The notes: generated by a model not told the origin, from the sequence alone. DNA of 64,000 bases from Rummeliibacillus sp044763875 (GCF_044763875.1 NZ_JBIWGZ010000001.1:434001-498000); one strand, 5' to 3'; shown: positions 53,367 to 63,304, counted from the stretch's first letter. Program-made: numbers and translations.

Positions 53367-53388
53367 TGAGCATCCATCCTTCCATTGA

Positions 53389-54204
53389 TTATTTAACGGC
53401 ACCTTCAGATACACCTTTAATAATGGATTTCTGCGCAAAGAAGTATGCAATGATGACCGGAATGATAGCCAACGTTAAACCCGCTAATGCAAGATGCCAC
53501 TGTTTTGTATACTCTCCGAAGAAAAAGAACATTTTTAATGGAATCGTCTCCATACCTTTTTGGTTAATCACTAATGATGGTAATAAATAATCGTTCCAAA
53601 TCCAGATCGTATTCAAGATCCCAACTGTGACTGTTATTGGTTTAAGCATTGGGAAGATGATATACCAAAATATTTGAAATTTATTGGCTCCATCAATTGT
53701 TGCTGCTTCATCCAAGGATTTTGGAATCGAATTTAAAGCACCATGGTATAAGAAAATGGATAAACTTGCTCCGAATCCTAAATACATAAAAATTAGGCCT
53801 AAACGATTTAACATTTCAACTTTCCCGAAAATAGTAATAAGAGGAATCATGACAGACTGAAAAGGGATTAACATAGCAGCTACAAATAGAAAGAAGATTA
53901 CAGTACTAGTACGACTCTTTACCCGAGATAATGCATAAGCTGCCATCGAAGAGAAAAAAATGATCAATGCGACACTAATCACGAGAATTAATAACGAATT
54001 TCCGAACGTTCTTAAGAAATCTAATTCTTTAAAAGCCTGCACATAGTTATCAAATGTAACTGAACCCGGTGGCTTTAATGTATCCTCGAAAATTTCACGT
54101 TTTGATTTTAACGAATTGACAAGCATTAGATAGAATGGAAGTAGCCAAATAACCCCTAATGTAATACCGATGATTTCAAGGGGAATTAAATAAGTTTTCC
54201 GCAT
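53389..54204 (-). CDS. Sugar ABC transporter permease (MalG type)
   Basis: 271 residues, six membrane spans. The EAA loop (SLDEAATIDGANKFQIFWYIIFPMLKP) docks the ATPase. Overlaps the stop of the preceding permease gene by one base (TAATG), so translation is coupled. Confidence 0.9.
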   Translation of the reverse strand: MRKTYLIPLEIIGITLGVIWLLPFYLMLVNSLKSKREIFEDTLKPPGSVTFDNYVQAFKELDFLRTFGNSLLILVISVALIIFFSSMAAYALSRVKSRTSTVIFFLFVAAMLIPFQSVMIPLITIFGKVEMLNRLGLIFMYLGFGASLSIFLYHGALNSIPKSLDEAATIDGANKFQIFWYIIFPMLKPITVTVGILNTIWIWNDYLLPSLVINQKGMETIPLKMFFFFGEYTKQWHLALAGLTLAIIPVIIAYFFAQKSIIKGVSEGAVK

Positions 54205-55064
54205 TACATTTCCACCTCACGCTTCTTATTGATATAAACTTGAACTAAAGCGATAACTGCTACTATGATGAAGAAAATGACTGCTTTTGCTTGAGCATAG
54301 CCCATATCATATTTTGTAAATGCTGTATTAAAGATCTCCATTGCGACCATTTGTGTTGAGTTAAAAGGACCACCAGCTGTTAATGATAAATTTTGGTCGT
54401 ACAGTTTAAAGGAATTGGATAGGGTTAAAAACATACTGACTGTAAAAGCGGGTGCAACTAGTGGAAATAGCACGTAACGGATCTTTTGTAATGCATTGGC
54501 ACCATCTATTTCTGCAGCCTCTAGTAATTCCTTAGAAACCCCTTCAATGTGAGCAATATAAATAACCATAATATAACCAGCCATCTGCCAGCTCATTAAT
54601 ATAGCAAGGCCCCAAAAACCCGTACCTGGAGTAGATAACCAACCTTGTAAACTTTCCATACCGATTAGTTCCCCAAAGCTTGCAAAGACCTTTGTAAAAA
54701 CAAATTGCCATATGAATCCGAGAATTAAACCTCCGATTAGATTCGGCATGAAGAAGATCGTACGTAATAAATGATTGGTTTTTAGTTTTGCCGTTACAAG
54801 TAGGGCAAGTCCAAGTCCAATTACGTTAATTAAAATTACTGAAACAATAGAGAATTTTATCGTGAACCAAAGTGAATCTAGGAATTTTTCATCTTGAAAT
54901 AATGCTTTATAATTATCAAAGCCAATGAATTTATTTGTTTGAATACCATTCCAGTCTGTGAAAGAATAATAGACACCGACCAATAATGGCACAATAATCA
55001 CTAAAGTTAAGGCTAATAAAACGGGTGCTAGAAAGATCCAATAGGATACATTTTTTATTCGCAT
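54204..55064 (-). CDS. Sugar ABC transporter permease (MalF type)
   Basis: 286 residues, six membrane spans. EAA loop ELLEAAEIDGANALQKIRYVLFPLVAP. Partner of the MalG-type permease. Separated from the binding-protein gene by 376 bp containing a palindromic repeat (55288-55396); the rest of that gap shows no gene. Confidence 0.9.
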   Translation of the reverse strand: MRIKNVSYWIFLAPVLLALTLVIIVPLLVGVYYSFTDWNGIQTNKFIGFDNYKALFQDEKFLDSLWFTIKFSIVSVILINVIGLGLALLVTAKLKTNHLLRTIFFMPNLIGGLILGFIWQFVFTKVFASFGELIGMESLQGWLSTPGTGFWGLAILMSWQMAGYIMVIYIAHIEGVSKELLEAAEIDGANALQKIRYVLFPLVAPAFTVSMFLTLSNSFKLYDQNLSLTAGGPFNSTQMVAMEIFNTAFTKYDMGYAQAKAVIFFIIVAVIALVQVYINKKREVEM

Positions 55065-55287
55065 TTACTCACCTCCGATTACATAAAGCAAAATGAGTTT
55101 TATCGATTCATTAAAATCAAAGCTGCTCAAAAAGTGATGGATTGTTTATTTTTGAGAACAGTATTTTTGTTATTAAGAAATTATAATTTTATGTCCATTT
55201 TTTGAGATGCCATGTCAGGTAGAATTTATCGAAAAAAATAAATATAACTGGTTTTTAAAGTAATTATTTTTTGTGACCATCCTATTT

Positions 55288-55396
55288 GAAGTGGAATTAG
55301 CGGAGACTCCTGTGGGAAAACGAGCTAGACGAGACCCCGGAGCGGAGCGAGGAGGCTCGTCAGTTCGCCCACGGAAAGCGGAGCTAATTCCACTTC
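55288..55396. repeat. Dispersed palindromic repeat within the ABC transporter operon
   Basis: 109-bp imperfect palindrome with perfect 14-bp ends (GAAGTGGAATTAGC and GCTAATTCCACTTC) and the inner GGAGACTCCTGTGGGAAAA ... TTCGCCCACGGAAAGC. Related to copies at 15782, 61489 and 36599. Confidence 0.88.
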
Positions 55397-55440
55397 ATGT
55401 GTAATCTGTTTTTAGTATCCTCACTCAATTCAAAGTATCA

Positions 55441-56751
55441 TTATTTCCGATCTTTTTCCCATGTTTTCTTCGTTGCGTCGATGACTTCATCCCATGATGC
55501 TTTTTTGCTTAAATATTTTTGAATTTGAACACCTAACTCATCCTGACCCCAACCTGTTGGGTATCCCATGAATGTCCAACCAATTGTTTTTCCTTCGCTA
55601 GCATATTCATAAACAGCTTTTGAAAGTGGATCTGAAATCTTAGATGAATCATAACCATTGTAAGCAGGGATAAATTTGAAATCATTTAACACCGTTTCTT
55701 TACCTTCATCAGATGTGTATAGCCAATCTAAGAATTTCTTGGATTCAGCAATCACTTTTTCATCTGCGTTACTGTTTACGCCCCAATACATTGGAATCCC
55801 AACCGGCACACTATCACCTTTATAGCCTTCAACAGGAATTGGTAGTAAACCAATACCATTGTTCGCAAAGTCTTCATCAATTCCAGCAATTGAACCATAT
55901 ACCCAGTTACCCTGTTGAATAATCGCTACTTTTTGAAGTGAGAATAATTCTTCAACTTGTTTGGAGTAGTCTAAACTTACTGTTGGTTGTACAGAGTATT
56001 GATTTTGTAAATCTAGCACTTTCTTAAATGCATCTTTATATTTGAAGTCTACTTTTTTCGAATTAAAAGCTGTTAATACGTTATTATCAAACTCTGGAGC
56101 CAGAAATGCATTTGATAGATGTAACCCAGTTACCCAAGTTTCTTTACCTGGTAAGGCAAATACAGCTTTTAGACCTAATTCTTTTTTCTTGCTATCTAAT
56201 TCTTTTACAGCTTTTTCAAGAGAAGCGAAATCTGTAATGGTGGATGGATCAATTCCCGCCTTTTTGAAAACATTTTTATTATAGATAAAACCATAACCTT
56301 CTTGATTGTATGGAAGTCCTAGTACTTTACCATCAACTGAAACACCATCAAGTGTGCCATCTAAAGCAGCTTTTGCTGAAGCAGTATCGGATAAATCTGC
56401 AAGTTTATTGTTCCAGTCGGCTACATCCTGTGGTCCCCCGATATTATAAATTGCGGGTTCTTTGCCTGATGAGAACTTCGAGCGAAGTGCTGCACCATAG
56501 TCTTCACCACCACCAACTGTCGTGATATTAATTTTGACATTTTTATTTTCCTCTTCATATTTCTTCGCAACTGCTTCAAATTGATCTTTGAATTCTACCT
56601 TAAATTGAAAGACATCTAATGTTACTGGCTCCACTTTTTGTTCTTTCGGTTTTTCTGCTGTTTTCTCTTTGTCAGAAGCACCACAACCTGTTAATATTGC
56701 CGCTACACCTAAGGAAGCAGCAAGTATTCCTGCACGCCACATTTTTTTCAT
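55441..56751 (-). CDS. Sugar-binding lipoprotein (MalE type)
   Basis: 436 residues. Lipobox LTGC (Cys23), then a family-1 extracellular solute-binding domain (VTLDVFQFKVEFKDQFEAVAKKYEEENKNVKINITTVGG; YKGDSVPVGIPMYWGVNSNADEKVIAESKKFLDWL). Captures an alpha-glucoside or maltodextrin for the permeases. First gene of its operon; operator at 56787 is 36 bp upstream. RBS GGAGGGG. Confidence 0.9.
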   Translation of the reverse strand: MKKMWRAGILAASLGVAAILTGCGASDKEKTAEKPKEQKVEPVTLDVFQFKVEFKDQFEAVAKKYEEENKNVKINITTVGGGEDYGAALRSKFSSGKEPAIYNIGGPQDVADWNNKLADLSDTASAKAALDGTLDGVSVDGKVLGLPYNQEGYGFIYNKNVFKKAGIDPSTITDFASLEKAVKELDSKKKELGLKAVFALPGKETWVTGLHLSNAFLAPEFDNNVLTAFNSKKVDFKYKDAFKKVLDLQNQYSVQPTVSLDYSKQVEELFSLQKVAIIQQGNWVYGSIAGIDEDFANNGIGLLPIPVEGYKGDSVPVGIPMYWGVNSNADEKVIAESKKFLDWLYTSDEGKETVLNDFKFIPAYNGYDSSKISDPLSKAVYEYASEGKTIGWTFMGYPTGWGQDELGVQIQKYLSKKASWDEVIDATKKTWEKDRK

Positions 56752-56786
56752 CTTTTCCCCTCCGAATTTTCAAATATCGTGCTTAG

Positions 56787-56800
56787 TGAAAACGTTTGCA
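56787..56800 (-). promoter_or_regulatory. LacI/cre-type operator before the binding-protein gene
   Basis: On the minus strand TGCAAACGTTTTCA; matches TGWAANCGNTNWCA at 13 of 14 on the plus strand. Shares TGCAAACG with the site at 60603. Confidence 0.65.
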
Positions 56801-56850
56801 CAAAACTACGTGAAGCGTAAGCTAACATATGGTCTATATTATGAATTTTT

Positions 56851-57942
56851 TCACTGTATTCGTAATTCAGAATTTTTATCGAAAAAGTGAGCAAATTCTA
56901 ATTGCATCGAGAAGTTCATTTGGTCATCAGGACGAAATGCCTCTTTTGAATCGATTTTCCCTACAAAAGATTGACCTTCGATGGATGAAAAAACCATTTG
57001 TTCAGAACCGGTTAATTCTGTCATTTCAACTTGCGATGCAAATGTAAATAGTTTGCTCTGAGCTGAATTAGGGATAGCTCTTGCAATATATTCTGAACGA
57101 ATACCCATGACAATTTCTCTTCCAGTATGTGCATTTAGAATTGCATGGTGTACCTCTGGTAAGGGTATTTTTAATGCACCCATTTGGAAAATACCTGATT
57201 CATATGTTCCGTTAAAGAAATTCATAGAAGGTGAACCTATAAAACCTGCAACAAAAATATTGGCAGGAATATCATAGACTTCTCTTGGCGTGCCAATTTG
57301 TTGAATGACTCCATCCTTCATGATGACAATTCGAGTAGCCATTGTCATCGCTTCCGTTTGATCATGAGTAACATAAATCGTTGTTGTTTTTAAGCTATTG
57401 TGCAATTTAATTATTTCCGAACGCATTTGTACTCGTAATTTGGAATCTAGGTTTGACAAAGGTTCATCCATTAAAAAGATATTGGCATCACGGACAATTG
57501 CTCTACCTAAAGCAACACGTTGACGCTGACCACCAGAAAGAGCTTTTGGCTTACGCTTCAAATAAGGGACCAAATCTAGAATTTTTGCTGCATTTTCAAC
57601 TCTTTCTTGAATCTCTCTTCTCGGAACTTTTCTCATTTTCAGCCCAAATGCCATATTGTCAAAGACACTTAGATGTGGATATAATGCATAGTTTTGAAAT
57701 ACCATGGCAATATTTCGATCCTTAGGTTGAACGTCATTCATCCGTTTTCCATCAATGAATAATTCCCCTTCTGAAATATCCTCAAGACCCGCAATCATTC
57801 TTAATGTTGTACTTTTACCACAACCTGATGGACCAACAAACACGATAAATTCTTGATCTTCGATTTCTATATTAAATTCAGTTACTGCTTTAACTTTTGC
57901 TTCATAAATCTTGGAAACTCTCTTTAGCGCTAATGTAGACAT
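56851..57942 (-). CDS. Sugar ABC transporter ATPase (MsmX/MalK type)
   Basis: 363 residues. Walker A GPSGCGKST, signature LSGGQRQR, Walker B IFLMDEPLSNLD, switch VTHDQTEAMTMA; C-terminal TOBE/OB domain with MGIRSEYI. Energises the MalEFG-type system encoded next. In B. subtilis MsmX serves several importers, so it may be shared. Follows the ROK kinase by 21 nt. Confidence 0.92.
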   Translation of the reverse strand: MSTLALKRVSKIYEAKVKAVTEFNIEIEDQEFIVFVGPSGCGKSTTLRMIAGLEDISEGELFIDGKRMNDVQPKDRNIAMVFQNYALYPHLSVFDNMAFGLKMRKVPRREIQERVENAAKILDLVPYLKRKPKALSGGQRQRVALGRAIVRDANIFLMDEPLSNLDSKLRVQMRSEIIKLHNSLKTTTIYVTHDQTEAMTMATRIVIMKDGVIQQIGTPREVYDIPANIFVAGFIGSPSMNFFNGTYESGIFQMGALKIPLPEVHHAILNAHTGREIVMGIRSEYIARAIPNSAQSKLFTFASQVEMTELTGSEQMVFSSIEGQSFVGKIDSKEAFRPDDQMNFSMQLEFAHFFDKNSELRIQ

Positions 57943-57963
57943 TCTTTATCACATCCTTTTTAC

Positions 57964-58851
57964 TTAATCCTGTACAAGTAAGGCTGCTCCAAGCATTCCA
58001 GATTCATTGCCAAAAATGGCTCTTCTTATTTCAAGTGGTTGCAATTTTAGAGGGTTTACTTTCTCAATCAACAAGTCCCACCAATCATTAGCGGATTCTG
58101 AAACGCCACCGCCAATAACAACGCAATCAATATCTAATACAGCCTGCAAATTGGATATGACGAATGATAAGTCTGTTAAAAATCGTTCTCTTACTTCAAC
58201 TGCATTTCGCTGTCCATTAGCTGCTAATCGAAATAGTTGCTGAGGTGTAACGAATGCATTAGTTACGGGATCAATAACACGTTTTTCTGCAATCAATCTT
58301 CTTATCGCTGTGCCTGAAACATATTGTTCGCTACATCCTTTTCTACCGCAACCGCACTGTAGACCATGTGGATACAAAATTAAATGACCGACTTCACCTG
58401 CACCACCATGAGCACCATTCATCACCTTGCCATCAAATACAAATCCACCACCTAGACAAGTGCCTATTGTTAAACAGATCACATGGTCGAATGCCTTTCC
58501 AGCACCTAACTTTGCTTCAGCGAGTGCGGCACAATTTGCGTCATTATTCACTTCTACTCGAATTTTGGTAGCAGCTTCTAGCTGTGACTTTACTTCTGTC
58601 CCTTCCCAGCCTTCTAACTCCTTTTCATAAAGGATAATTCCTCTTTCGTAATCAACCATTCCCCTTGTGCCAATTCCAATTCCAATGACATTCGGAAATT
58701 CGGCTAGTAACTTCTGAATTTCATTTTCTAAATAGGGATACACCGGTATTTTAGTAGGAATTGTAACATCTTTGAGTACTTTTTTTGTTTTCGAGATAAC
58801 ACCTAACCTTATTTTAGTACCTCCAATATCAACACCAATTATTGAGCCCAT
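57964..58851 (-). CDS. ROK-family glucokinase
   Basis: 295 residues. GVDIGGTKIRLGVI phosphate site, VEVNNDANCAALAEAKLGAG (catalytic Asp), and the ROK zinc motif CGCGRKGCSEQYVSG. Phosphorylates glucose released by the alpha-glucosidases. Start one base after the upstream stop, with the ribosome site GGAGGTG inside that gene's end. Only slight chance of another hexose as substrate. Confidence 0.88.
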   Translation of the reverse strand: MGSIIGVDIGGTKIRLGVISKTKKVLKDVTIPTKIPVYPYLENEIQKLLAEFPNVIGIGIGTRGMVDYERGIILYEKELEGWEGTEVKSQLEAATKIRVEVNNDANCAALAEAKLGAGKAFDHVICLTIGTCLGGGFVFDGKVMNGAHGGAGEVGHLILYPHGLQCGCGRKGCSEQYVSGTAIRRLIAEKRVIDPVTNAFVTPQQLFRLAANGQRNAVEVRERFLTDLSFVISNLQAVLDIDCVVIGGGVSESANDWWDLLIEKVNPLKLQPLEIRRAIFGNESGMLGAALLVQD

Positions 58852-58852
58852 C

Positions 58853-60544
58853 TTATTCACCTCCAACTTCGATTACAAAGGCTTCGTACGGTCGAACGAT
58901 GATCGTGCCATAGGCAATTAAGGGACATTCATAATTAGCAATGATGACATTCCCTTGTTTATCGCTTACTTCAAAGTTCTCCCAAGATATTTGCTCTGTT
59001 TCTCCATAAAAATTGGCTACTATAATCCATTCCTGTTTTCCTAATTTTCGTTTATAAACAAAAAGGCTTGGGTGTTCAAGTAATAATAATTGAAACGATC
59101 CATATGTCAGAATGTCATGCTCTTTTCTTAACTGAATTAGTCTTTGATAGGTGTAAAAAATGGATGAAGTCTTTTTTAATGCATTTTCTACATTGATTTT
59201 CGAAGTATTTTCATTTATATCAATCCATGGTGTACCTATTGTAAAACCACCTGATGAAGTCCATTGCATTGGTGTCCTTGCATTATCGCGGCCTTTTGCG
59301 TAAATGCTTTTCATGATTTCTTCATGTGAATTTCCTTGTTGACGTTTGGCGCGATACATATTTAATGTTTCGATATCACGATATTCTTTAATATCTTGAA
59401 ATCTCACATTTGTCATCCCAATTTCTTCACCTTGATAGATAAAAGGTGTCCCTTGCATCATATGAAGGCAAATCGCCAACATTTTCCCTGATAACTCTCG
59501 ATACATCTCACTATCATTACCAAACCTTGATATAATGCGAGGCTGATCGTGATTATTCCAATACAAACTGTTCCAACCAACATCATGGAGTTCGAGCTGC
59601 CATTTTTCCATAGTACGTTTTAAACTAATAAAATCTAAAGGCTTAAGATCCCATTTTTCAAAAGGGCCACTATCTAAATCCATATGTTCAAAAGTAAATA
59701 TCATCTGAAGTTCTTTATTATCTGGATTTGTATATATTTTGGCACCTTCAGAAGTCGTACCAGGCATCTCCCCGACAGTTAATACATCATACTGCTGCAA
59801 AACTTTTTCATGCATCTCTTTTAAATAGGAATGAATCTTTGGACCATTTATAAAAAATGGACTACCATCACCAAATTGTTGATTAGGCTGAATTTCTCCA
59901 TCTAGTAATCTACTATCTTTTGATAAAAAGTTAATGACATCCATACGGAAACCACCAATTCCCTTATCAAGCCAAAATTTCATCACATCAAATACTTCAT
60001 TTCGTACTTGTGGGTTTTCCCAGTTTAGATCTGGCTGCTTCATCGAAAATAAGTGTAAATAATATTCACCTGTCTGCTCATCCCTTTCCCAAGCACTACC
60101 TGAGAAAATAGAGCCCCAATTATTAGGAGGCTGTTCGTTTTGACCATCACGCCAAATATAGTAATCACGGTACTTTGAGTGGAGTGAGGAACAAGATTCT
60201 ACAAACCAAGCATGTTCATCTGAAGTATGGTTAACTACAAGATCCATGATAATTCGGATTCCATGCTGTCTACCTTGTACTATCAATTCTTCAAAGTCTT
60301 CCATCGTTCCGAATTCTTCCATGATATTGAAGTAATCTCGAATGTCATATCCGTTATCATCATTTGGAGAATCATAGATAGGACTAAGCCAAATGACTTC
60401 AACTCCTAAACACTGTAAATAACACAGTTTTGAAATGATGCCGCGTAAATCACCGATTCCATCACCATTCGAATCCATAAAACTTCTCGGATATATTTGA
60501 TAAACTACACTTCGTTTCCACCAAGGTTCCTGTAACTGATCCAT
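58853..60544 (-). CDS. GH13 alpha-glucosidase, second copy
   Basis: 563 residues from the ATG seven bases after GGAGTGAT. KRSVVYQIYPRSFMDSNGDGIGDLRG, VVNHTSDEHAWF, nucleophile Asp in GGFRMDVINFLSKD, acid/base Glu in VGEMPG, and NNHDQPRI. The nucleophile context and NHDQPR differ from the copy at 50652 (DAISHIKKD, ENHDKSR), so the two probably split substrates. First gene of the glucosidase-glucokinase-ATPase operon; operator at 60603. Confidence 0.88.
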   Translation of the reverse strand: MDQLQEPWWKRSVVYQIYPRSFMDSNGDGIGDLRGIISKLCYLQCLGVEVIWLSPIYDSPNDDNGYDIRDYFNIMEEFGTMEDFEELIVQGRQHGIRIIMDLVVNHTSDEHAWFVESCSSLHSKYRDYYIWRDGQNEQPPNNWGSIFSGSAWERDEQTGEYYLHLFSMKQPDLNWENPQVRNEVFDVMKFWLDKGIGGFRMDVINFLSKDSRLLDGEIQPNQQFGDGSPFFINGPKIHSYLKEMHEKVLQQYDVLTVGEMPGTTSEGAKIYTNPDNKELQMIFTFEHMDLDSGPFEKWDLKPLDFISLKRTMEKWQLELHDVGWNSLYWNNHDQPRIISRFGNDSEMYRELSGKMLAICLHMMQGTPFIYQGEEIGMTNVRFQDIKEYRDIETLNMYRAKRQQGNSHEEIMKSIYAKGRDNARTPMQWTSSGGFTIGTPWIDINENTSKINVENALKKTSSIFYTYQRLIQLRKEHDILTYGSFQLLLLEHPSLFVYKRKLGKQEWIIVANFYGETEQISWENFEVSDKQGNVIIANYECPLIAYGTIIVRPYEAFVIEVGGE

Positions 60545-60602
60545 CCCATCACTCCAATCTAAACCGTTAAGAACGATGACCAATTGTAATTACCTATACT
60601 TA

Positions 60603-60616
60603 TGCAAACGATTGCA
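60603..60616. promoter_or_regulatory. LacI/cre-type operator before the alpha-glucosidase operon
   Basis: TGCAAACGATTGCA fits the LacI/CcpA family consensus and shares TGCAAACG with the 56787 site; 59 bp upstream of the start. Confidence 0.7.
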
Positions 60617-60718
60617 CATCCATGATAAATAAAAGAGCATAATTTAGGGTTTCGATTTTGTAGATGTAGGTACCTATTATATTTATGCATAAAAAAAGAT
60701 TGATACGATTTCCCGATA

Positions 60719-61225
60719 TCAATCCATATCCAAGTCTTTTAATGATGAAATCAATGTCATAATAGTGGGAAAGAGAATAATAAATGCAAGAATAATCCAT
60801 ATTGCTCCTTCTAAAACAGCCCTATTTCCTTGTGCAATATGAATCGTTTCCCAAATAACTAATGCAAAAAAAAGAAAGCTCATGTTTCTAATAAATGATA
60901 GCATTAGAATACTCTGTTTAATAATCCGTTCCATATTTGAATCGTTCTTTCCAATTGGAGAATTATGCCATTCTGGATGAGTTTCTAAAAATTGAAGTGC
61001 AATACCAACTAAAAGAGTAATAAATGGTAATAAAAACAATTCCCATTTCGGTCCATACCGATCGATTTCTCCTTTAAAACCAAAATGTGTCGGAACTTTA
61101 GCAGGAAGATTGGACCAATTAAGAATTAAATAGGCTAAAGACGCTACAAACAATGCAATTCCGACAGTATCCATCAAATGCATTAACGTCGTCTTTTTTA
61201 TAATAGTTGTCGTTCCTTGCTCCAT
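60719..61225 (-). CDS. DUF1648 membrane protein
   Basis: 168 residues, four membrane spans. The DUF1648 block SNLPAKVPTHFGFKGEIDRYGPKWELFLLP lies between spans 1 and 2, as in the N-terminal part of SdpI-type immunity proteins. Role unknown. RBS AAGGAGGG. Confidence 0.8.
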   Translation of the reverse strand: MEQGTTTIIKKTTLMHLMDTVGIALFVASLAYLILNWSNLPAKVPTHFGFKGEIDRYGPKWELFLLPFITLLVGIALQFLETHPEWHNSPIGKNDSNMERIIKQSILMLSFIRNMSFLFFALVIWETIHIAQGNRAVLEGAIWIILAFIILFPTIMTLISSLKDLDMD

Positions 61226-61488
61226 TTCAAACCCTCCTTTAAATTATTTAGAAGTAGCACTAGAAAAAGAGGTTATCTTATTCAGCTCTACTGAGAAATT
61301 TTTGTCTACTTATAATTATGTGCAAAAATATGAATATTTATGTATTGAATTATTGTAACGAATAAAACTAACGAAAATTTAGTTTTTCATATATTTCTTA
61401 AGGATAACTATCTGAATCAATTTCATATTTTCTAAATAAGCAATTCAATAATTAGGATAAATTTTTATTTCTAGTATTTACTTAGTAT

Positions 61489-61606
61489 TTCGCTTCAGAT
61501 GGCGCTTTCCGCGGGCGAGCGGTGAGCCTCCTCGGAAGCCCGTACCGTGCTTCGCTGTGGGGTCTCACCTGTCTCGCTTTCCCGCAGGAGTCGCCATCTT
61601 CCGCTT
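61489..61606. repeat. Dispersed palindromic repeat
   Basis: Begins near GCTTCAGATGGCGCTTTCC and ends CGCCATCTTCCGCTTATTA, with an inner TTTCCCGCAGGAGTCG. Same family as 15782 and 55288; opposite sense to the latter. Confidence 0.85.
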
Positions 61607-61721
61607 ATTAACAATGTTCTAATTGATAAGGCATATAACAATGGCCCATTTAATGTTCTTGTTTTTTATCAAATTCTTGAATTATGAAATCGATTTATCT
61701 AAAAAAAATAAGATTACAGCA

Positions 61722-61749
61722 AAAAACATCATAGCCTGATGATTTTTGA
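61722..61749 (-). terminator. Weak terminator-like hairpin
   Basis: On the minus strand CATCA-GGCTA-TGATG followed by TTTTTT, 140 bp after the DedA-PAP2 gene. Confidence 0.4.
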
Positions 61750-61891
61750 AGTAATCTTTAATAGTGATTGCAATCCATAGTATGTGTGTTCAATCGATTA
61801 CATAGTTGTAAATTAATACACTTCTCCAAATCTTAAACTCCTTTTTTAGAGAAATCTTCAATTTTTCAGCATATTATCCTCCATTCTCCTT

Positions 61892-63196
61892 TTAGCTTTT
61901 CGCTTGAACGTCCATGCTTTTAAGCAATTGGAAAAATTCAAGGAGAAGAATATTTAGGCCGATCCACACGCCACCAAATACATACCCAGCCGCCACATCA
62001 CTTGGAATTTCCATTTTAAGATATATAAAACTTATACCAATAAAGAATAGAATAATTAGTCCAACAATTGAAACGAATGTTTTTACCCAAATTTTACTTA
62101 CTATACGAACAAATAGAAAGATAAAGAAGCCATAAATCACCATAATCATTAAGGATTTTTCACTTGGAAAAGCAGGAATAAGATTATTTATTAGAAAATT
62201 ATGATTAGGAGAAAAGGTATGGAAAATTCGCGTTAAACTATCTTCATAAAGTTCGCCACCAAGTACAACAACCACAAGGGCTGTTATATACATGATTCTA
62301 TCTTGTTTTTTCAATACAATACAAATTAGTGAGAAAAGTATTAGAACAATCAGAAATGGCCAAGACCCCATAGATGAGAATATAAGCATGAATTCAGTCC
62401 ATCCTTTATTAAAAATCAAAGGTATCAATGTCGCTATAAGTTCGTTAAAGTCCTGAAATTCATTTCCGAGAAAGTCTTGAATCATTCCAATCATTAAAAT
62501 AATTAGTGCTAAAGTGACCAAAGCTGTAAAAGATAAAAATAACGCAGCTCGTTTTCGGGTATGAAATATTTGTAAAGAAAAATGCAGAATTCGAATTGCT
62601 GTATTTTTAAGTTGCAATTTATATTTTTTGTATATATAAATTGCTATGAGGACAACAGCTGCTACAATTCCACCTATGATCAAATAATTTTTAATTGAAC
62701 TTTGAAACTTATCCCACTGAGGACCTAATATCTTTCCAAAGGTGATAAACACTGTTACCCACAGAAACGCCCCACTGTACGCAAACAGTGCAAATATACG
62801 AAACGGTATCCGAGTAGCTCCTGAAAAATAGCCAGTAATATGTCTAACCCCAGGAATGAAAAAAGCAATAATCAACAACTTATTCCCATGTACACTAAAC
62901 CATTGAGATGTTTTCTTAATTCTCTCCGGTCCAAAATGAAGATAATGGCCATATTTCTCGAAAAAAGGAGTACCTAACTTATAACCTACCCAATAAGAAA
63001 AGGTCATTCCAGTAGATGCTCCAAGTCCAGCAATCAAGATGCTAAGAATCCAGTTCAAATGACCTTGGTATACAAGAAACCCACTGTAACTCATAAGAAC
63101 TTCCCCAGGTAATGGAAAGGCAATCAATTCCAAAAAAAGTGCGACAAATAAGACAATATATCCGTACTGATCCATATATCCAGTAATATTATCCAT
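61892..63196 (-). CDS. DedA family protein fused to a degenerate PAP2 domain
   Basis: 434 residues, about eleven membrane spans. Residues 1-200 form a DedA/SNARE-associated domain (LELIAFPLPGEVLMSYSGFL; FFIPGVRHITGYFSGATRIPF), linked to lipid flipping and envelope homeostasis. Residues 215-425 form a PAP2 phosphatase fold, but the signature is broken: PSEK (344-347) stands where PSGH is expected, and KMEIPSD where GvHyPSD is expected. Both catalytic His are gone, so phosphatase activity is unlikely; a binding or scaffold role may remain. Confidence 0.82.
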   Translation of the reverse strand: MDNITGYMDQYGYIVLFVALFLELIAFPLPGEVLMSYSGFLVYQGHLNWILSILIAGLGASTGMTFSYWVGYKLGTPFFEKYGHYLHFGPERIKKTSQWFSVHGNKLLIIAFFIPGVRHITGYFSGATRIPFRIFALFAYSGAFLWVTVFITFGKILGPQWDKFQSSIKNYLIIGGIVAAVVLIAIYIYKKYKLQLKNTAIRILHFSLQIFHTRKRAALFLSFTALVTLALIILMIGMIQDFLGNEFQDFNELIATLIPLIFNKGWTEFMLIFSSMGSWPFLIVLILFSLICIVLKKQDRIMYITALVVVVLGGELYEDSLTRIFHTFSPNHNFLINNLIPAFPSEKSLMIMVIYGFFIFLFVRIVSKIWVKTFVSIVGLIILFFIGISFIYLKMEIPSDVAAGYVFGGVWIGLNILLLEFFQLLKSMDVQAKS

Positions 63197-63270
63197 GATT
63201 TATCCCCCCCTTTTTTAATACAGCTTTAAGTTGATATTTAGAGTATTTTCATTTGCTTGTTTAATTAAAC

Positions 63271-63304
63271 AAAAAAACAATTCAGTAGCCCTGAATTGTT
63301 TTTT
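63271..63304. terminator. Bidirectional terminator
   Basis: AAAAACAATTCAG and CTGAATTGTTTTT with a five-base loop. It lies after the minus-strand relic at 63390-63724. Confidence 0.85.

Larger units (their letters stand above)
61226..61891. other. Gene-free stretch holding a palindromic repeat
   Basis: 666 bp without a credible gene on either strand. Contains the repeat at 61489-61606 and a weak terminator at 61722; the rest is A+T-rich. Confidence 0.6.
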
